The notes under the pieces were generated by a model. It was not told the origin of the DNA. It saw only the letters and a list, made by a program, of their open reading frames with translations, and did not search any database. A program made the translations under genes and the position numbers. From contig VZQC01006589.1 of the NCBI GenBank assembly GCA_009823505.1, forward strand, positions 6,923,564-6,987,563: a stretch of 64,000 bases of DNA, given 5' to 3'. Shown one piece after another: positions 11,476 through 23,220 of the stretch. Source of the stretch: Rhizomys pruinosus. Its lineage: Eukaryota; Chordata; Mammalia; Rodentia; Spalacidae. The stretch's first letter is position 1. The number at the start of each line of letters is the position of its first letter.

Positions 11476-11843
11476 GAAGCTGCACTGCTCTGTACATTTA
11501 TGTGGCTTCACATGTCTGAGAAATCTCTCCAGAGCTGGGCTGGTGAAAGTTGTTTACTGCTGCTACAAAACTGGGGAGGGACCTTCAGCAATCTTGCAAT
11601 CCTAATAAAGCTCATAGGTTCACCACAAAGAAGCGCTAAGACAGGAATGCCAGATTCAGAGACAGGTGCTACAGCAGAAGCAGTGCTCAAACTAATGCAG
11701 GGCCACGATCCCAGGTTGGCATGTATTCTGCATGACTAAGAAATGGACGCTCTTCTGCTGCCCTTGGAAGGAAGGCCTCTGACAGAGGTGATTTTAGCCC
11801 AGGGAGATATGTTTTGGAGCTCTGCAATCCATAATAAGGCACT
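11476..11843. other. Unassigned DNA
   Basis: No recognised gene or repeat. Two short overlapping frames on opposite strands have no similarity that I can name. Confidence 0.35.
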
Positions 11844-12190
11844 ATCTGTGTGTGTGGTATGTGTGCGTGTTGCCCATCTATGTTAGCGTGTCTGTGAGAG
11901 GAAACTGTGTTGAAGTGTATGCCCATGTGGAGGTCTGAGAGTGATGGTGGCCATCTCTGTCTTCCTAGGCTCCCCCTCACCTTCACCCTCAGTTGAACTC
12001 AGAATTTCCCTTAGTACTAGTCCAGCTAGTCACTGTGCTCCTGAAAACCCTCGTCTCTGACTTCTGAGTACTGGGGTTACAGTTGCTCTACAATACCCAT
12101 CTGCCATTACATTGGTTCTGGGGTTCCAAAATCTTGGTCTTCATGCTTGCTTGCCCAGTAGGTGCTTTGACCACTGAGCTCTCTTTTTGC
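11844..12190 (-). mobile_element. B4-type SINE
   Basis: The plus strand has the reversed B4 layout: a TGTGTG-rich left end, GTGGAGGTCTGAGAGTGATG, a middle B1-like part (TGAGTACTGGGGTTACAG), and a tRNA-like right end with GCTTTGACCACTGAGCTCTC. Divergence is high. Confidence 0.72.
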
Positions 12191-13525
12191 CATGTTGTAT
12201 TGTTTCAAGCAACTGAGAACGAGGTAGTTATAGCAAGTAGAGATCAATGTGAGGATTAATTTGTGTCTTCCAAATACAGTGTTAAGAGTCTCTCCTGTAC
12301 TGTATGATAATCCTCCACCATCAATCAGAACCTCTTCCACTTGAACTTGAATGTGTGTTGGCTATGTTGGGTATAACCATAAGATTTAACAGATTTGTCA
12401 GTAAAAGGCAACACAGCCAGGTCCTGAATCTCTTTGCGTGCTAACTCTTGTTACAGGAATGCTGTATGAGAAGTTCATCTTTTCAACCTAAGGAGATTGG
12501 ATTCATTGTCCATGTGTAAGGTGTTCAAGTTTTGACAGTTCAACTAAGGCTGCAGAATATAACTGAGGTCAACTGTCATGAATCGTCTCAGAAAGATCAG
12601 ACTTGATTTTACTGCCCCCTCCCTACTGCCCCCCTACACCCACCTTGGAGTGTCACCACATGACTGAATTTCTGGCCCATAAAATATGTGAGGACAAAAA
12701 AAGTAGTTGTTCCATTAAACTGAGTTTGTGGATTCCTGTGTTACACAGCTGTGTTTTCTAATACAAGAGAAAGCTGATTCAAAAAATGAAGTAAAAAGTA
12801 GATAAATTAAACTCAAAAAGTATGTTTGTGTGATTAACACCTAGAGAATGCAAATGAGAAATCTCAAAGTCTATTTCTGTATTGTTTAAGAACTGTTGGT
12901 CAGAAAAAGAAATGTCTGTGATGTTAGTTAATCATCCAAGCCAGGGTTGGAAAAAGCAACTCGGGACTAAGATCTGAGAATACAAATAAGGACATGCTGA
13001 AACTGCAAGAAGAGGAGAGCACAGATTGTGAGTTAAACTCCATGCAGGCAGAGGGAGCACAGCCAAGCCTGAGGCAGCAGAGTATGCCAGTTCCTTTGGA
13101 TACTGACTTTAAGACTAGAAATGCAAAGCTGAATGCTGCCTCTTCCAGAGAACACATCTATTCTATAAGCTCCTCCAGCCCATGGTTATTGGTTATTAAT
13201 AAGCACCATATTCCACAAGACACTCTAGAGCAGGGTGGCCATCCAAGGCCAAGAAGAAGGCAAGGCTGGTCCCCTCCAAGATGCAAATTCAAGACTTTAT
13301 GTGCTACTTTTTTTTAAACCACCATCAAATCTTTCTTTTTGTGTTTTTGCATCCACCATGTAACCTTTACATCCTAAGAACCTTATGCCATCTGTTCAGA
13401 ATCTTCTACAGTCCTTTCTTTCTGACTCTGGCCAGCCACATATGCTGTTACCAAGGCATTCTTTGCTATAGTTGTCCACTGACGGTAAATATCAGGACCC
13501 CTGGCATCACTGAAAATATTTCAAA
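12191..13525. other. Unassigned DNA
   Basis: About 1.3 kb with short frames only. I see no SINE, L1 or LTR piece and no gene. Confidence 0.4.
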
Positions 13526-13672
13526 CCTCCCGAGTGAATGCTTTTAATCCCAGGACTAAGGAGATAGAGACAGGTGGGTCTCTGGAGAGACCAAAGCCAG
13601 CATTGTTTACATAGCCGGTTCCAGGCCAGATGGCACTACAATGATACATGGAGACCCTGCCTCAAAAATAAA
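13526..13672 (+). mobile_element. B1 SINE, diverged
   Basis: B1-like order of TGCTTTTAATCCCAGGACTA, GAGACAGGTGGGTCTCTGGA and GAGACCCTGCCTCAAAAATA, ending in an A-rich tail. The 5' end is degraded. Confidence 0.85.
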
Positions 13673-14756
13673 GACAAAGCAATAACACAAAAATTCAAAA
13701 CAACAAAATTGAAATTTTGTAGGCTCAAGGAAAGACTTCACTGGTATAGCATTTTCCTAACACGTACAATGTGCTAGATTCAGTCACATAACTAAGAAAA
13801 CAATCAGACTGAAGACCAAGCCTATGGATCTAGTTCTATAGTAATGTTAATAATGTATGTAAAATCCTCAGCACACTGTCTAGCATACAGTAAGCATTCT
13901 GTAAAGGATATGGTACTCTTTAGTATACTATTACTGTTTTCTTCATAAAAGCCTTCAGCATATCTGCAAAGCTAGACTAGGAGATGGAATCTAGTCTCAT
14001 TTCTCTGTAAATTTGTTCCAGTGTTCAGGCACTGGCACTTAAAGGTTGCTTGGTAAATGTGTAGCCTTAAGACAGTTCCCTCTGGGCAAACCTCAAAGAC
14101 CTTTGCACACCATCCCCACATCTACCCACAGGGCTACCATCAGCAGGACAAGAGTCTAAGTGAAGCCAGCTCTTAATGACCTGTCTCTAAGGAAGTACTG
14201 CCCAGAACTAAAATGACTCATGACCAAAAGGTGTGTTTTATATTGTCATTTTTCTTCGGTGGCTTTTTGTGCCACATTAAATTTCATCCAAAGCAATTGA
14301 GATTCTCAATCCAAGCTTAAAGGCAGACGGCCAGGGAGGGGCCATGATTATGGGGATACGGGGCACTCAGCAGTGAAAAGAGGATTCTTCAGAGGACCCC
14401 CCACTTCAGTTAACATGTGGTAATTAACCGGAAGGCTTCTTCAGGCCACAGGGAAACTGTTAGATCCTTAGTCAAATGCTGGGGGGAAAAGAGTCAAATC
14501 CCTCCAGCTCTCTTTGCTGTCAATATGGCAAGGCACATTTGCACAGGAGGCACAGATCATTCTGAGAGGACCTGGAGGGTGTATTTGACTGTATTGCATT
14601 GGTTCACTCATTCATTCTGTCCTTTTGCCTACATAGAATTGGACATCCCTGACTACATACATCTCCTACATCTACCCCATTCCCCAATCACTTCCCTTGA
14701 GTGTTCTGATACGCCACCCCTAACTAGCCAATTACAATCCTTGTTCCTTTTCCTTT
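13673..14756. other. Unassigned DNA
   Basis: No gene or repeat recognised. The 113-codon plus-strand frame at 14417-14758 has no domain that I recognise and ends at the B2 boundary. Confidence 0.4.
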
Positions 14757-14983
14757 AAAAAAATATTTTATTTATTTTTATTTTTTATTTTTTTGTGCAT
14801 GAGTGTTTTATTTCCTTGTAAGTGAACCCATGGTTTGCAATGTCTGTGGAGGCAGGAAGAGGGCATCAGATCCCCCGGAGCTGGAGTTAGGGATGCTTGT
14901 TAGCAGCCATGCGGGTGCTGGCAACTGAACATGGTACTCACCAGGAGCAGCTGCTTTTTACCACTGAGCACCTCTCCAGTCCC
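14757..14983 (-). mobile_element. B2-type SINE
   Basis: Reverse B2 with T-rich left end, AGGGCATCAGATCCCCCGGA, GCAGCCATGCGGGTGCTGGC and CACTGAGCACCTCTCCAGTC at the right. Confidence 0.92.
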
Positions 14984-15317
14984 TCCTTTCTGCTTTTGAA
15001 GGTCAACCTCAGGCTCCCCTGTAAACACACCATTCCAGGAAAGACAGGTGATTTAGTTTCCTCTATGGACAGTTGCAGAATATTCTTCCCCTCCTTCTTA
15101 AAACTATGGACATTCTAAACTATGGCACTCACTATCTGTCTCGTTGCCATCATTTGTGCCAATATTAAGTCATTTCAAAACTGGAGAGACGAATTTTCAA
15201 TTCCCTGGGGGCATGGATACACCAGTTTTGTTAATAGCAGAAAAAGATCTCAGTATCACATCAAGAACGGCCCAATAGCTTGGCTACATCCACACCTTCA
15301 AGGTTCCCTCTTTTTCC
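14984..15317. other. Unassigned DNA between two B2 copies
   Basis: About 330 bp; an 84-codon frame (15122-15376) runs into the next B2 and has no recognised similarity. Confidence 0.35.
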
Positions 15318-15519
15318 TAAAAGTATTTTTATTCTTTAGTCATGTGTTCATTTGTCTCTGTGTGGGCATTGAGTGAATGTGACCCTGGATCCACAGGCAT
15401 CTGAACCTTCGGAGCTGGAGTTCCAGGCCATCGTGAGCCACCTGGTGCAGGTATGGCAAAGGAGCCTGGTTTCTCTGAAGAGCAGAAAGCCCTCTTAACC
15501 ACTGAACCATCTCCACCCC
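15318..15519 (-). mobile_element. B2-type SINE, old
   Basis: Reverse B2 pattern, strongly diverged: CTTCGGAGCTGGAGTTCCAG, then TCTTAACCACTGAACCATCT at the right end. Confidence 0.78.
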
Positions 15520-15905
15520 AAGCTTCCCACTTCTACTGTTCTCCCTTCCCAGCAGAACCCAGAAGTAAACATCACTGTGCCCTGATTTCTCCTTGGACTT
15601 CCAGTCTGTATTCTGTACTCCTTTGAGACTCACAGGAACTTTGCCCGTATTCAGAACCACTCTATATCCTGAAGATGTACATCTATGCAGCAGAATGTGG
15701 GCAGACAAATATAAACAAATCGAATCAAAATTTATAAATGTGTTTAGGGCTGAAAAACTAAAATGATCATCGTTAAATATCAAAGTAAATAAATGTAGGT
15801 GGTCAAACCAACAAAGAGGAAATCAATTGATGAGAGGGGTGAGATTAAGGAGAACAGAGAACAGTTCTCTGATGCTTCTTTTAAGTGATATATAGATATA
15901 CACTT
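15520..15905. other. Unassigned DNA
   Basis: No gene or repeat recognised before the TA tract. Confidence 0.35.
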
Positions 15906-15908
15906 AAA

Positions 15909-15946
<38 letters not shown>
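15906..15946. repeat. (TA)n microsatellite
   Basis: About 18 uninterrupted TA units. Confidence 0.93.
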
Positions 15947-15949
<3 letters not shown>

Positions 15950-16924
15950 AAATTAATATATTATTTTATGGATGGAGAGATTGAGTTGTTAAGCTGCCTT
16001 CAGTCAAAAAATAGAAGAATCAAGCCAAGTGATATAATATAAAGGCAAATACAAATATTCTTTGCTCTCATGTAAACAAAAGAAGAAACTGCCTCCATCT
16101 TCCTTGTCTTGGAATATTTATTTACAAAATATGTTATTACAGATTTAACTTCCTTGTGTGTCTGCAATGTGTGTGAATCTTTTTCAGATTTCAGCAAAAT
16201 TCTTGGCAGCTTTGCAGCACCTTGGCGTCTTGCTCATGGACATAACAACCAATTCTTTGAAGTAAAATCATCAGGGAAGAATGCATCTCTGTGTCATAGT
16301 TTCTCAGAGACACTGGGACTGTAAATTCAAACAGGGCTGAGCACCTGCGTGCTATGGAACTTTCTCCTTTTATGATATTTTGAGTTTATTTTCCCCCCTT
16401 TGGATAAAATCACTTAGACTACATAATGTCTTCCTCCATTACCAGGTGAATCTAATATGAACATGCTTGACCAAGACACCGTCATGTCCCCATTCTTGAA
16501 TACTCTTTACTGCTTGTAGTGAGAATATTTTTTTCTACATTGAAGCGAGGTTTATTTCTGCATTATACTGTTTCAATGTTTATGATTTCTTTCTTTGATA
16601 CTTTTACAGACAGGATTTCTGAGATAGGAAGATATTTTAAAAAATTATATCTTGCCCTTCTCCAAAAAGCAGTCACTCCAGAATGGGATGTGACAGGATG
16701 AGAAACAGTAACGGCTTCAGTGAACACTGGGACCTCCTGTATGTTCCCCAGGCTTACCCCCTTAGGAAGACAGGAACCTGGAAAGTTCCTTTTTAATTTC
16801 ATATATTTTCCCTTAATTTAATACTTACAAATGGAGTGGAAGCTATACATTTTAGAAAATATTATAACGCGTGGTGCTCTGAGAACTTGTAGGTAAGGGG
16901 AGAGCCTGGAGTCGCTCTAGGCTT
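15947..16924. other. Unassigned AT-rich DNA
   Basis: Only short frames (60-80 codons) are present. No named repeat or gene. Confidence 0.4.
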
Positions 16925-17185
16925 CTTATATGTCTAAACTGAAAACAGAAAGACAACAAGTAATGGAAAAGTGTTGCAAATTGTACAGCCAATAAAATGT
17001 TAATATCAAAAATATACAAATAATTTGTATAAACAAGAAAGCAAGTGACATAATTAAAAATGAGGAAAAACCATCTGAGGTGACGTTTTTCAGAAGACAT
17101 AAAGAGGTCAACAGATATAAGAAGAAAAACCTCGATTTCCATAACCTTCACGGAAACACAAATAAAAACCCTAATGGCTTTTCAC
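16925..17185 (+). mobile_element. Ancient L1 ORF2 fragment
   Basis: Weak but ordered similarity to L1 ORF2: a region like CAGAAGACATAAAGAGGTCA followed by GGAAACACAAATAAAAACC, which parallels the conserved segment seen at about 9360-9420 and 34452-34500. Strongly diverged. Confidence 0.55.
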
Positions 17186-17370
17186 CTTGCATCTGTGTCA
17201 GTCCATTTTGAATTGCAGTGGTGGATATGCACAGATAATCTATAAAAGAAGAAATACCTGTTCACAGCACCACGAGTGAGGACGTCTAGGCTATCAGGAC
17301 CAGCATGTGATGTTACACCTTCTGGGTTCTTCATCCCATTGCTATAGGTGAGAGGGAGAAGAAAGGGCAA
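17186..17370 (-). mobile_element. Possible MaLR-type LTR fragment
   Basis: The stretch beginning CAGTCCATTTTGAATTGCAG and followed by ATAATCTATAAAAGAAGAAA resembles the reversed 3' end of old MaLR LTRs. Too diverged for certainty. Confidence 0.35.
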
Positions 17371-17849
17371 GGGGGAGACAAAGATACAAAATTTGGAAGC
17401 TCAAAGTAATCCATCAATAAGGATGTAGCAATCACTGTCTAAACACCTCCTGTCGGGCCAGTGAAACAGCTCAGAGATAAATATTATGGCCACATAGCCT
17501 GAGAACTGGTGTTCTAATGCTGGAACTCACAGAGAGCTCAAAGGAGAAAACCAATTTCACAAAACATTCCTCTGGTCCTCACATGGGCTGTGGCAACCAC
17601 CCCCCCCATACATCATAAAACCACAAACAAGGATAATATAAATAAATGACACCTGCTTTGTTGAAAAGAGAATATATTCAAACTCTATCCTGTTCTTTGG
17701 AAGACAATGATCAGAACATGGGAGGTAAGTGTTGCAGAGGATGCCGGGGAAAGGAGCATTGCAAGTAGAGTTCAGAAAGTATAACAGTTGCATTCATCAT
17801 GGAACACTGTGGGGGAAACTCCCAGCAATGCCCCATCTAAGTAGACATC
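17371..17849. other. Unassigned DNA
   Basis: A short poly-C patch near 17600 is the only distinctive feature. Confidence 0.35.
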
Positions 17850-18198
17850 CTGTGTTCGAATTTCATTGCGGTGACAAATAACTACAGGTCAGGGAATTAA
17901 AGGGAAGGAGGATTATTTTGGATGATGGTTTCTAAGGCTTCAGTTGAAACTCAGCTGATTCCACTGCTTTGGGCATCTTGTCTCAGTGTCTGTGTGAGAG
18001 ACAATGCAGAGGGACGCTGCACATATCACAGGCCAATCTCATCAGAGTTTCAGTTCAAACTCCCTCTTTCCAATGACTTATGCTTGTGTCAAGTTGAAAA
18101 TAAAATCTAAGCAAATCACTCACTAAGACCTTCCTCCAGTCATGTCCCACAATATCCAAACTGACTAAGTCAGAACCACCAGGACCCAATTAAGTCTC
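17850..18198 (-). mobile_element. Old LTR fragment (MaLR-like), left part
   Basis: The order CATTGCGGTGACAAATAACT, AGGGAAGGAGGATTATTTTG and CTTCCTCCAGTCATGTCCCA is that of a reversed MaLR-type LTR. Matching right-end sequence resumes at 18985, after the minisatellite, so the array sits inside this LTR. Confidence 0.6.
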
Positions 18199-18984
18199 GG
18201 TGATTAGATCTACCATCTGGTGACTATGGTGATTAGATCTACCATCTGGTGACTATGGTGATTAGATCTACCATCTGGTGACTATGGTGATTAGATCGAT
18301 CTACCATCTGGTGACTATGGTGATTATATCTACCAGCTGGTGACTATGGTGATTATATCTACCAGCTGGTGACCATGGTGATTATATCTACCATCTGGTG
18401 ACTATGGTGATTATATCTACCAGCTGGTGACTATGGTGATTATATCTACCAGCTGGTGACTATGGTGATTATATCTACCATCTGGTGACTATGGTGATTA
18501 TATCTACCAGCTGGTGACTATGGTGATTATATCTACCAGCTGGTGACCATGGTGATTATATCTACCATCTGGTGACTATGGTGATTATATCTACCAGCTG
18601 GTGACTATGGTGATTATATCTACCAGCTGGTGACCATGGTGATTATATCTACCATCTGGTGACTATGGTGATTATATCTACCAGCTGGTGACTATGGTGA
18701 TTATATCTACCAGCTGGTGACTATGGTGATTATATCTACCATCTGGTGACTATGGTGATTATATCTACCAGCTGGTGACTATGGTGATTATATCTACCAG
18801 CTGGTGACCATGGTGATTATATCTACCATCTGGTGACTATGGTGATTATATCTACCAGCTGGTGACTATGGTGATTATATCTACCAGCTGGTGACTATGG
18901 TGATTATATCTACCATCTGGTGACTATGGTGATTATATCTACCAGCTGGTGACTATGGTGATTAGATCAACCAGCTGGTGACTA
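18199..18984. repeat. 27-copy 29-bp minisatellite with 87-bp higher-order period
   Basis: The 29-bp unit begins GGTGATTA(G/T)ATCTACCA and ends CTGGTGACTAT. The first four units carry TAGATC and CCATCTGG; unit 4 has an extra GATC. From unit 4 to the end the units run in a strict order of one CCATCTGG unit and two CCAGCTGG units, eight times over, giving an 87-bp higher-order repeat. The second CCAGCTGG unit of some trimers has GACCAT instead of GACTAT. Every unit has one CANNTG motif (CATCTG or CAGCTG). The 29-bp period is not a multiple of three, so no reading frame persists. Confidence 0.97.
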
Positions 18985-19060
18985 AGACTTCAGCACATGA
19001 GGAGGATGGGACTCTTTATAACCAAATCATAGCACTTCCAGAGGAAATAAAACTAATGAC
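18985..19060 (-). mobile_element. Old LTR fragment (MaLR-like), right part
   Basis: TCAGCACATGAGGAGGATGG followed by TATAACCAAATCATAGCACT resembles the reversed 5' end of the same LTR type. It is taken as the continuation of 17850-18198 across the minisatellite. Confidence 0.5.
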
Positions 19061-19527
19061 TCAAAGTGGTATCTCCATTCACATTTTCATTGGGGCATTA
19101 CATGAATTAGCCCAGTGTAAAGAATGCTCATGAGACAAGTGTGTGGTGTTTCGACTGAAATTTGTGGTGGGCCCACTTAATCCTGGGATGACCCATGTGG
19201 AAAGCTCACACAGGAAAGCACACCATGTTTAGGCAGGTTGAGGTTCAAATGCAGAGAGAGATTTTATTCCAACATGTCTGCTTAAATATCCATCATGACT
19301 CAATACTTAGGGCCAAATGCTAAATCTTTTCATCACTACACTCTACCCCATGGGTGTGGCAAAGGAGGTACCATTGGCTTAGGAATGCTACCCATCTTAA
19401 CTAAGTTTTCCCACACAAGTGTACTGGGAGCACCCCTCGGTAAATGAGTACATAACATGGTATAGGTGATGCTACTTATATGTGCCTACCTAACAAAACA
19501 CAAGTCAGGTTTAAATAAGAGAAACAT
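19061..19527. other. Unassigned DNA
   Basis: No gene or repeat recognised. Confidence 0.35.
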
Positions 19528-19620
19528 CCTCTGATCTCTGACCTCTATGGGCACCTGTACTCATGCACCCTTACATACACACATACATAATTGAAAATAA
19601 TAATAAGTTTAATAAATGAA
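19528..19620 (+). mobile_element. B2/B3-type SINE, 3' fragment
   Basis: TCTGACCTCTATGGGCACCT followed by CATACACACATACATAATTG and an A-rich end is the 3' part of a B2/B3-like SINE; the tRNA-like head is missing. Confidence 0.65.
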
Positions 19621-19627
19621 TGTTGGT

Positions 19628-19773
19628 GGGCCGGGTATGGTGGCATGCCTTTAATCACAGCACTTGGGAAGCAGAGGCAGGTAAATCTCTGTGAAAGCAA
19701 GGCCAGCCTGCTCTACATAGTGACTTCCAGGACAGCTGGGGTTACAGCAAGACTCTGTCTTTAAAAAAAAAAA
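19628..19773 (+). mobile_element. B1 SINE
   Basis: GGCCGGGTATGGTGGCATGC, ATCACAGCACTTGGGAAGCA, TTCCAGGACAGCTGGGGTTA and a poly-A tail. Confidence 0.96.
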
Positions 19774-19993
19774 CCCTCCCCCAAATTGGCTTCTAAGAAT
19801 TAACATTTAGAAGCTAGTTAGAGATGTTGGCTCAAAGTCAAAGAGGTTATTTTATGAAGATGAAAACATTCTACACTAGAGTGTAGCTTGACTATGGTTG
19901 ATGGTATTGCATTACACATTCAATAGAATACATGTTAAATTTTCCTATCTCACATATGTGGAACATAAGTGTGCATGAATTTCCTACTTCTGC

Positions 19994-20214
19994 TTAACAA
20001 GCATACATACATACACACATATATACACACATGCTCACACACATGCACACACACACGTGCACACATGAACACATACACACCCACATACACATGTGCACAC
20101 ACATACACATGTGTACACACTAACATATACACACATACGCATGTGCACACACATGTGCACACATGAACACATACACACTCATATAAACATGTGCACGCAC
20201 ATGCACACACAAAG
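19994..20214. repeat. Degenerate CA-rich simple repeat
   Basis: About 220 bp of CA dinucleotides broken by CATG, CATA and CGTG. The open frames here (Cys-Val or His-Thr runs) are repeat artefacts. Confidence 0.9.
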
Positions 20215-20541
20215 ATACCACATTTCTCTGTCACTATCTTCCATTTACTGTCTCACTCTGACTCTTTCATCTCTGTCTCATTTTATCTCTGTCTTTCTAT
20301 CTTTATGTCATGTCCTGGGCAGGCAACATACAAAGGTTTACATGTGAGGAAGCATGTGATGATGGAAACGAGTGATGAGAATAGAGTCATTCTACTTAGT
20401 CCACAGACTATTTTCTCCTTTATAAACCTATGCCATTCTTTCTACAGGACATCTTTCAACCCAGAGATTATTTTATAAAGAGCCTTCAGCTAGGTCTTGA
20501 TCACATCCTGGAGTGCCAATTGGAATAATGGTGCCCATTAA
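20215..20541. other. Unassigned DNA
   Basis: TCTCTGTC-rich at the start, probably a decayed continuation of the simple repeat. No gene seen. Confidence 0.35.
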
Positions 20542-20556
20542 AAAGATTTTAAGGAC

Positions 20557-20790
20557 AGGGGCTGGAGAGATGGCTCAGCGTTTAAGAGCACTTGCTGCAC
20601 TGCTCTTGCAGAGGACCTGGGTTCGATTCCCAGCACCCACATGGCAGCTAAGAACCGTCTTTAACTCCAGTTCCAGGGAAATCCAACACCTTCTTCTGAC
20701 CTCTGCAGCATTGCATGACACGGGTGCACCAACCTACATGCAGACAGTACATTCATACACATAACAAATAATAAATAAAAAATTAAAAAG
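20557..20790 (+). mobile_element. B2-type SINE, well preserved
   Basis: Begins GGGGCTGGAGAGATGGCTCA (A-box region) and has an intact B-box-like GGGTTCGATTCC. The body ends in GCATTGCATGACACGGGTGC and an A-rich tail with AATAAA. Exact 15-bp flanking repeats AAGATTTTAAGGACA (20542-20556 and 20791-20805) show target-primed insertion. Confidence 0.97.
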
Positions 20791-20805
20791 AAGATTTTAA
20801 GGACA

Positions 20806-22700
20806 AAGATAGGCATCTATCTCTTGGACAGTAACATGTTAAAGTCCTCTGCTGCCGAGTCAAACACAAGCCAAGCTTACTCCACAGCTAACACTTCATA
20901 ATAGTTATGTGCCCAATAAACGTCCACCCTGAATATGGATTTCACAAAAATGCAACACTATAGCCACCCCAAGGGTTTATGACCCATAATTCATTTTGGA
21001 AAATGGCTTGATTCACTTGAAGCAGTAAAATCTGAGAACTTCACGGCTTGTAATAATGTCAGAGAGAGCAATCTCCCATGCTAACTGTGTGCAGAGAATT
21101 AAAGCTGTACTTACTAAACACCACATCCATCCTGCTCCACACAAATCAGGCAGGGCCCACCCTGAACACTCTGAAGAGTAATGACCAAGCCCAATTCATA
21201 TTTCACCATGTCAAAGGCAAGTGATGTGGTGATTTGGGCCTTCTCTAGGAAATAAACCATACATGAATGGGGTCTTGAGTATTAATACATTGATGCTTTT
21301 ACTATGAGACCCTAATTGGTTTTCCATTCAACTTAAAGCCCTGTCCTCAGATCCCTGCTCTCACAAACCATAGGCATAATTTTATTGCCTTAATAAACTC
21401 ATCAGAATGAGGTGAATTTCTGCTATTCTTACTTTAAAGAAATAGTTGATCCTGTTGAAAATACACTTGCTCCTTTTCCAGTCTTATATGACCTCCACTG
21501 TAGTTATCTGCACCCTGAAGACAGGGGCTTTTATTAGGTTAAGTGATATGTAATAGTCACTCTTCTCTGTCTGTATATACATTTAGAGGTGTTCTAGAGA
21601 TTAGACACCAAGATGAAATAATTTTGAAGTGATTGGAGCTGTCATTCAACAGAATTTGAAAGTTGCAGTAAAAGATTGAAAAAATTAAGCAAATGTTTAC
21701 AGAAAAAGTAATAATCATACTCTGCAACCTTTTTGTCAGAGTGTCTGTCTCCCAGTTGGATTCTTGGCCCAACTCTGGTGTTTTGCATATTTTCAAAATG
21801 AAAAACTGATATATTACTATGGGCTTTCCACTGTGCAAAACTCAACTTCAGGTCTCTGAAGACACCACTTACTGTTGATAAGTTTTATTGCTGTCATCGC
21901 TGCTAGTAGGTTGTCATTCACCCTATATTTAAAATTTTATCTCTAATTTAAAAACAGTCACCCCACAGTAAACAGTATCATTAGTCTATGAAAGTGGGGC
22001 CTATAGTTTTTAATACCTTGAACCATTCAAAGTTCTCCATGTTACACAGGCAGTATTCAAACCCCATTGATTTTTATTACTTTTTGCTCATATGTCTCTT
22101 CTTCATCCTTCCTTGCACACATTTCACCTCATCAGTCCAAGGGCACCTTGGACTGGAAGTGGTCTCTGGGGAAATGTAGGGTCCTTAATTCTGTGATGCT
22201 TTTGTCTTCATAGGTAGAGGAAGGATGGCCGGTGAACCAAGGAGTACTGATATATCCTTAGACAAAAGCAGTGTCACAAACTGTGCCTTCATGATCGGGC
22301 CCTATGCAGATTAGATCAACTTAGTTATTCAGGCAATGATTCATTGTAGAAGTGATAGCAATTAATTAGAATAGAAACATTCTGAACTTAAAGTGAAGCG
22401 AGATATAACGTCCATCAAGTACAGTACCCAGGGTTGGCATATTGGGAGTACTCCATGGACCTATTGGGTGGAATGAAAGCTAAACTTCATTTTTAGTTAC
22501 AAATTGTTCACAAAGAAAGGGGAATTCAATGAACTCCTCCACAAATATTTAGGGAATACCTGATAAATAGAACATATGGGATGCATGTTGAATGACAACG
22601 AGAAACAGAATGAAATACCTGTCCTCGGACCAAGAGGAGCTCTCCAAAGAGGATGAAATGAATCAGGTTTACCCATGGGAAATGACAGCAATCTCTAAAT
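20806..22700. other. Unassigned DNA
   Basis: About 1.9 kb with no SINE, L1 or LTR recognised and no frame over 95 codons. A TA patch occurs at about 22706-22733. Confidence 0.4.
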
Positions 22701-22737
22701 TTGACTATATATATATATATAATACTATATATATTTT

Positions 22738-23220
22738 CTGCCCTCTGGCACAGCAAGTGCATTCTTAGACATACAGCCAAGAACAGTGAATGCATATGTC
22801 ACCGAAAAAGCTTGAACAATAATGTCCAAAGATGCCTTATTTATAGTAGAACCAAACAGGAAAGAATGCATCAATGATAGAATAGGTGAATAAATTGTGT
22901 TCTATTCACTTAGTGAAATAGCAGACAGCATCAACAGAAAGAAGAACTTGCTGCACCTATCAACATGGGTAAATCTGAAAATGGAATATTGAGCAAAAGA
23001 AGACAGCTATCAAGGAACACAAATTTATGATTGCATTTATATGAAGTACAAGGAAATAGAAAACCAATTTAAAATTATAGAAGTCGGGGAAAAAAGTCAG
23101 CTCAGTGTACAGAGGTCTTAAAAAGGAAAGAAAAAGGGAGCTTTTCAAATACCTACAAACATTCAGTGACATGGCTATTACAGGGGTAACAGCTGAGAGT
23201 CAAATTATGCATATGCAAAT
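22738..23220 (+). mobile_element. Ancient L1 (L1M-like) ORF2 end and 3' UTR
   Basis: Ordered similarity to the end of old mammalian L1: a GATGCCTTATTTATAGTAGA region, GAATAGGTGAATAAATTGTG, TGAGCAAAAGAAGACAGCTA, then TTTATATGAAGTACAAGG, a region conserved in L1M 3' ends. It predates the rodent L1s elsewhere in the window. Confidence 0.7.

Noticed and set aside
18199..18984. Regular repeats that could suggest a CRISPR-like array
   Set aside because: Units are contiguous with no unique spacers, and the surroundings are mammalian repeats.
19950..20234. Cys/Val-rich 94-codon frame
   Set aside because: It is a translation of a CA-rich simple repeat.
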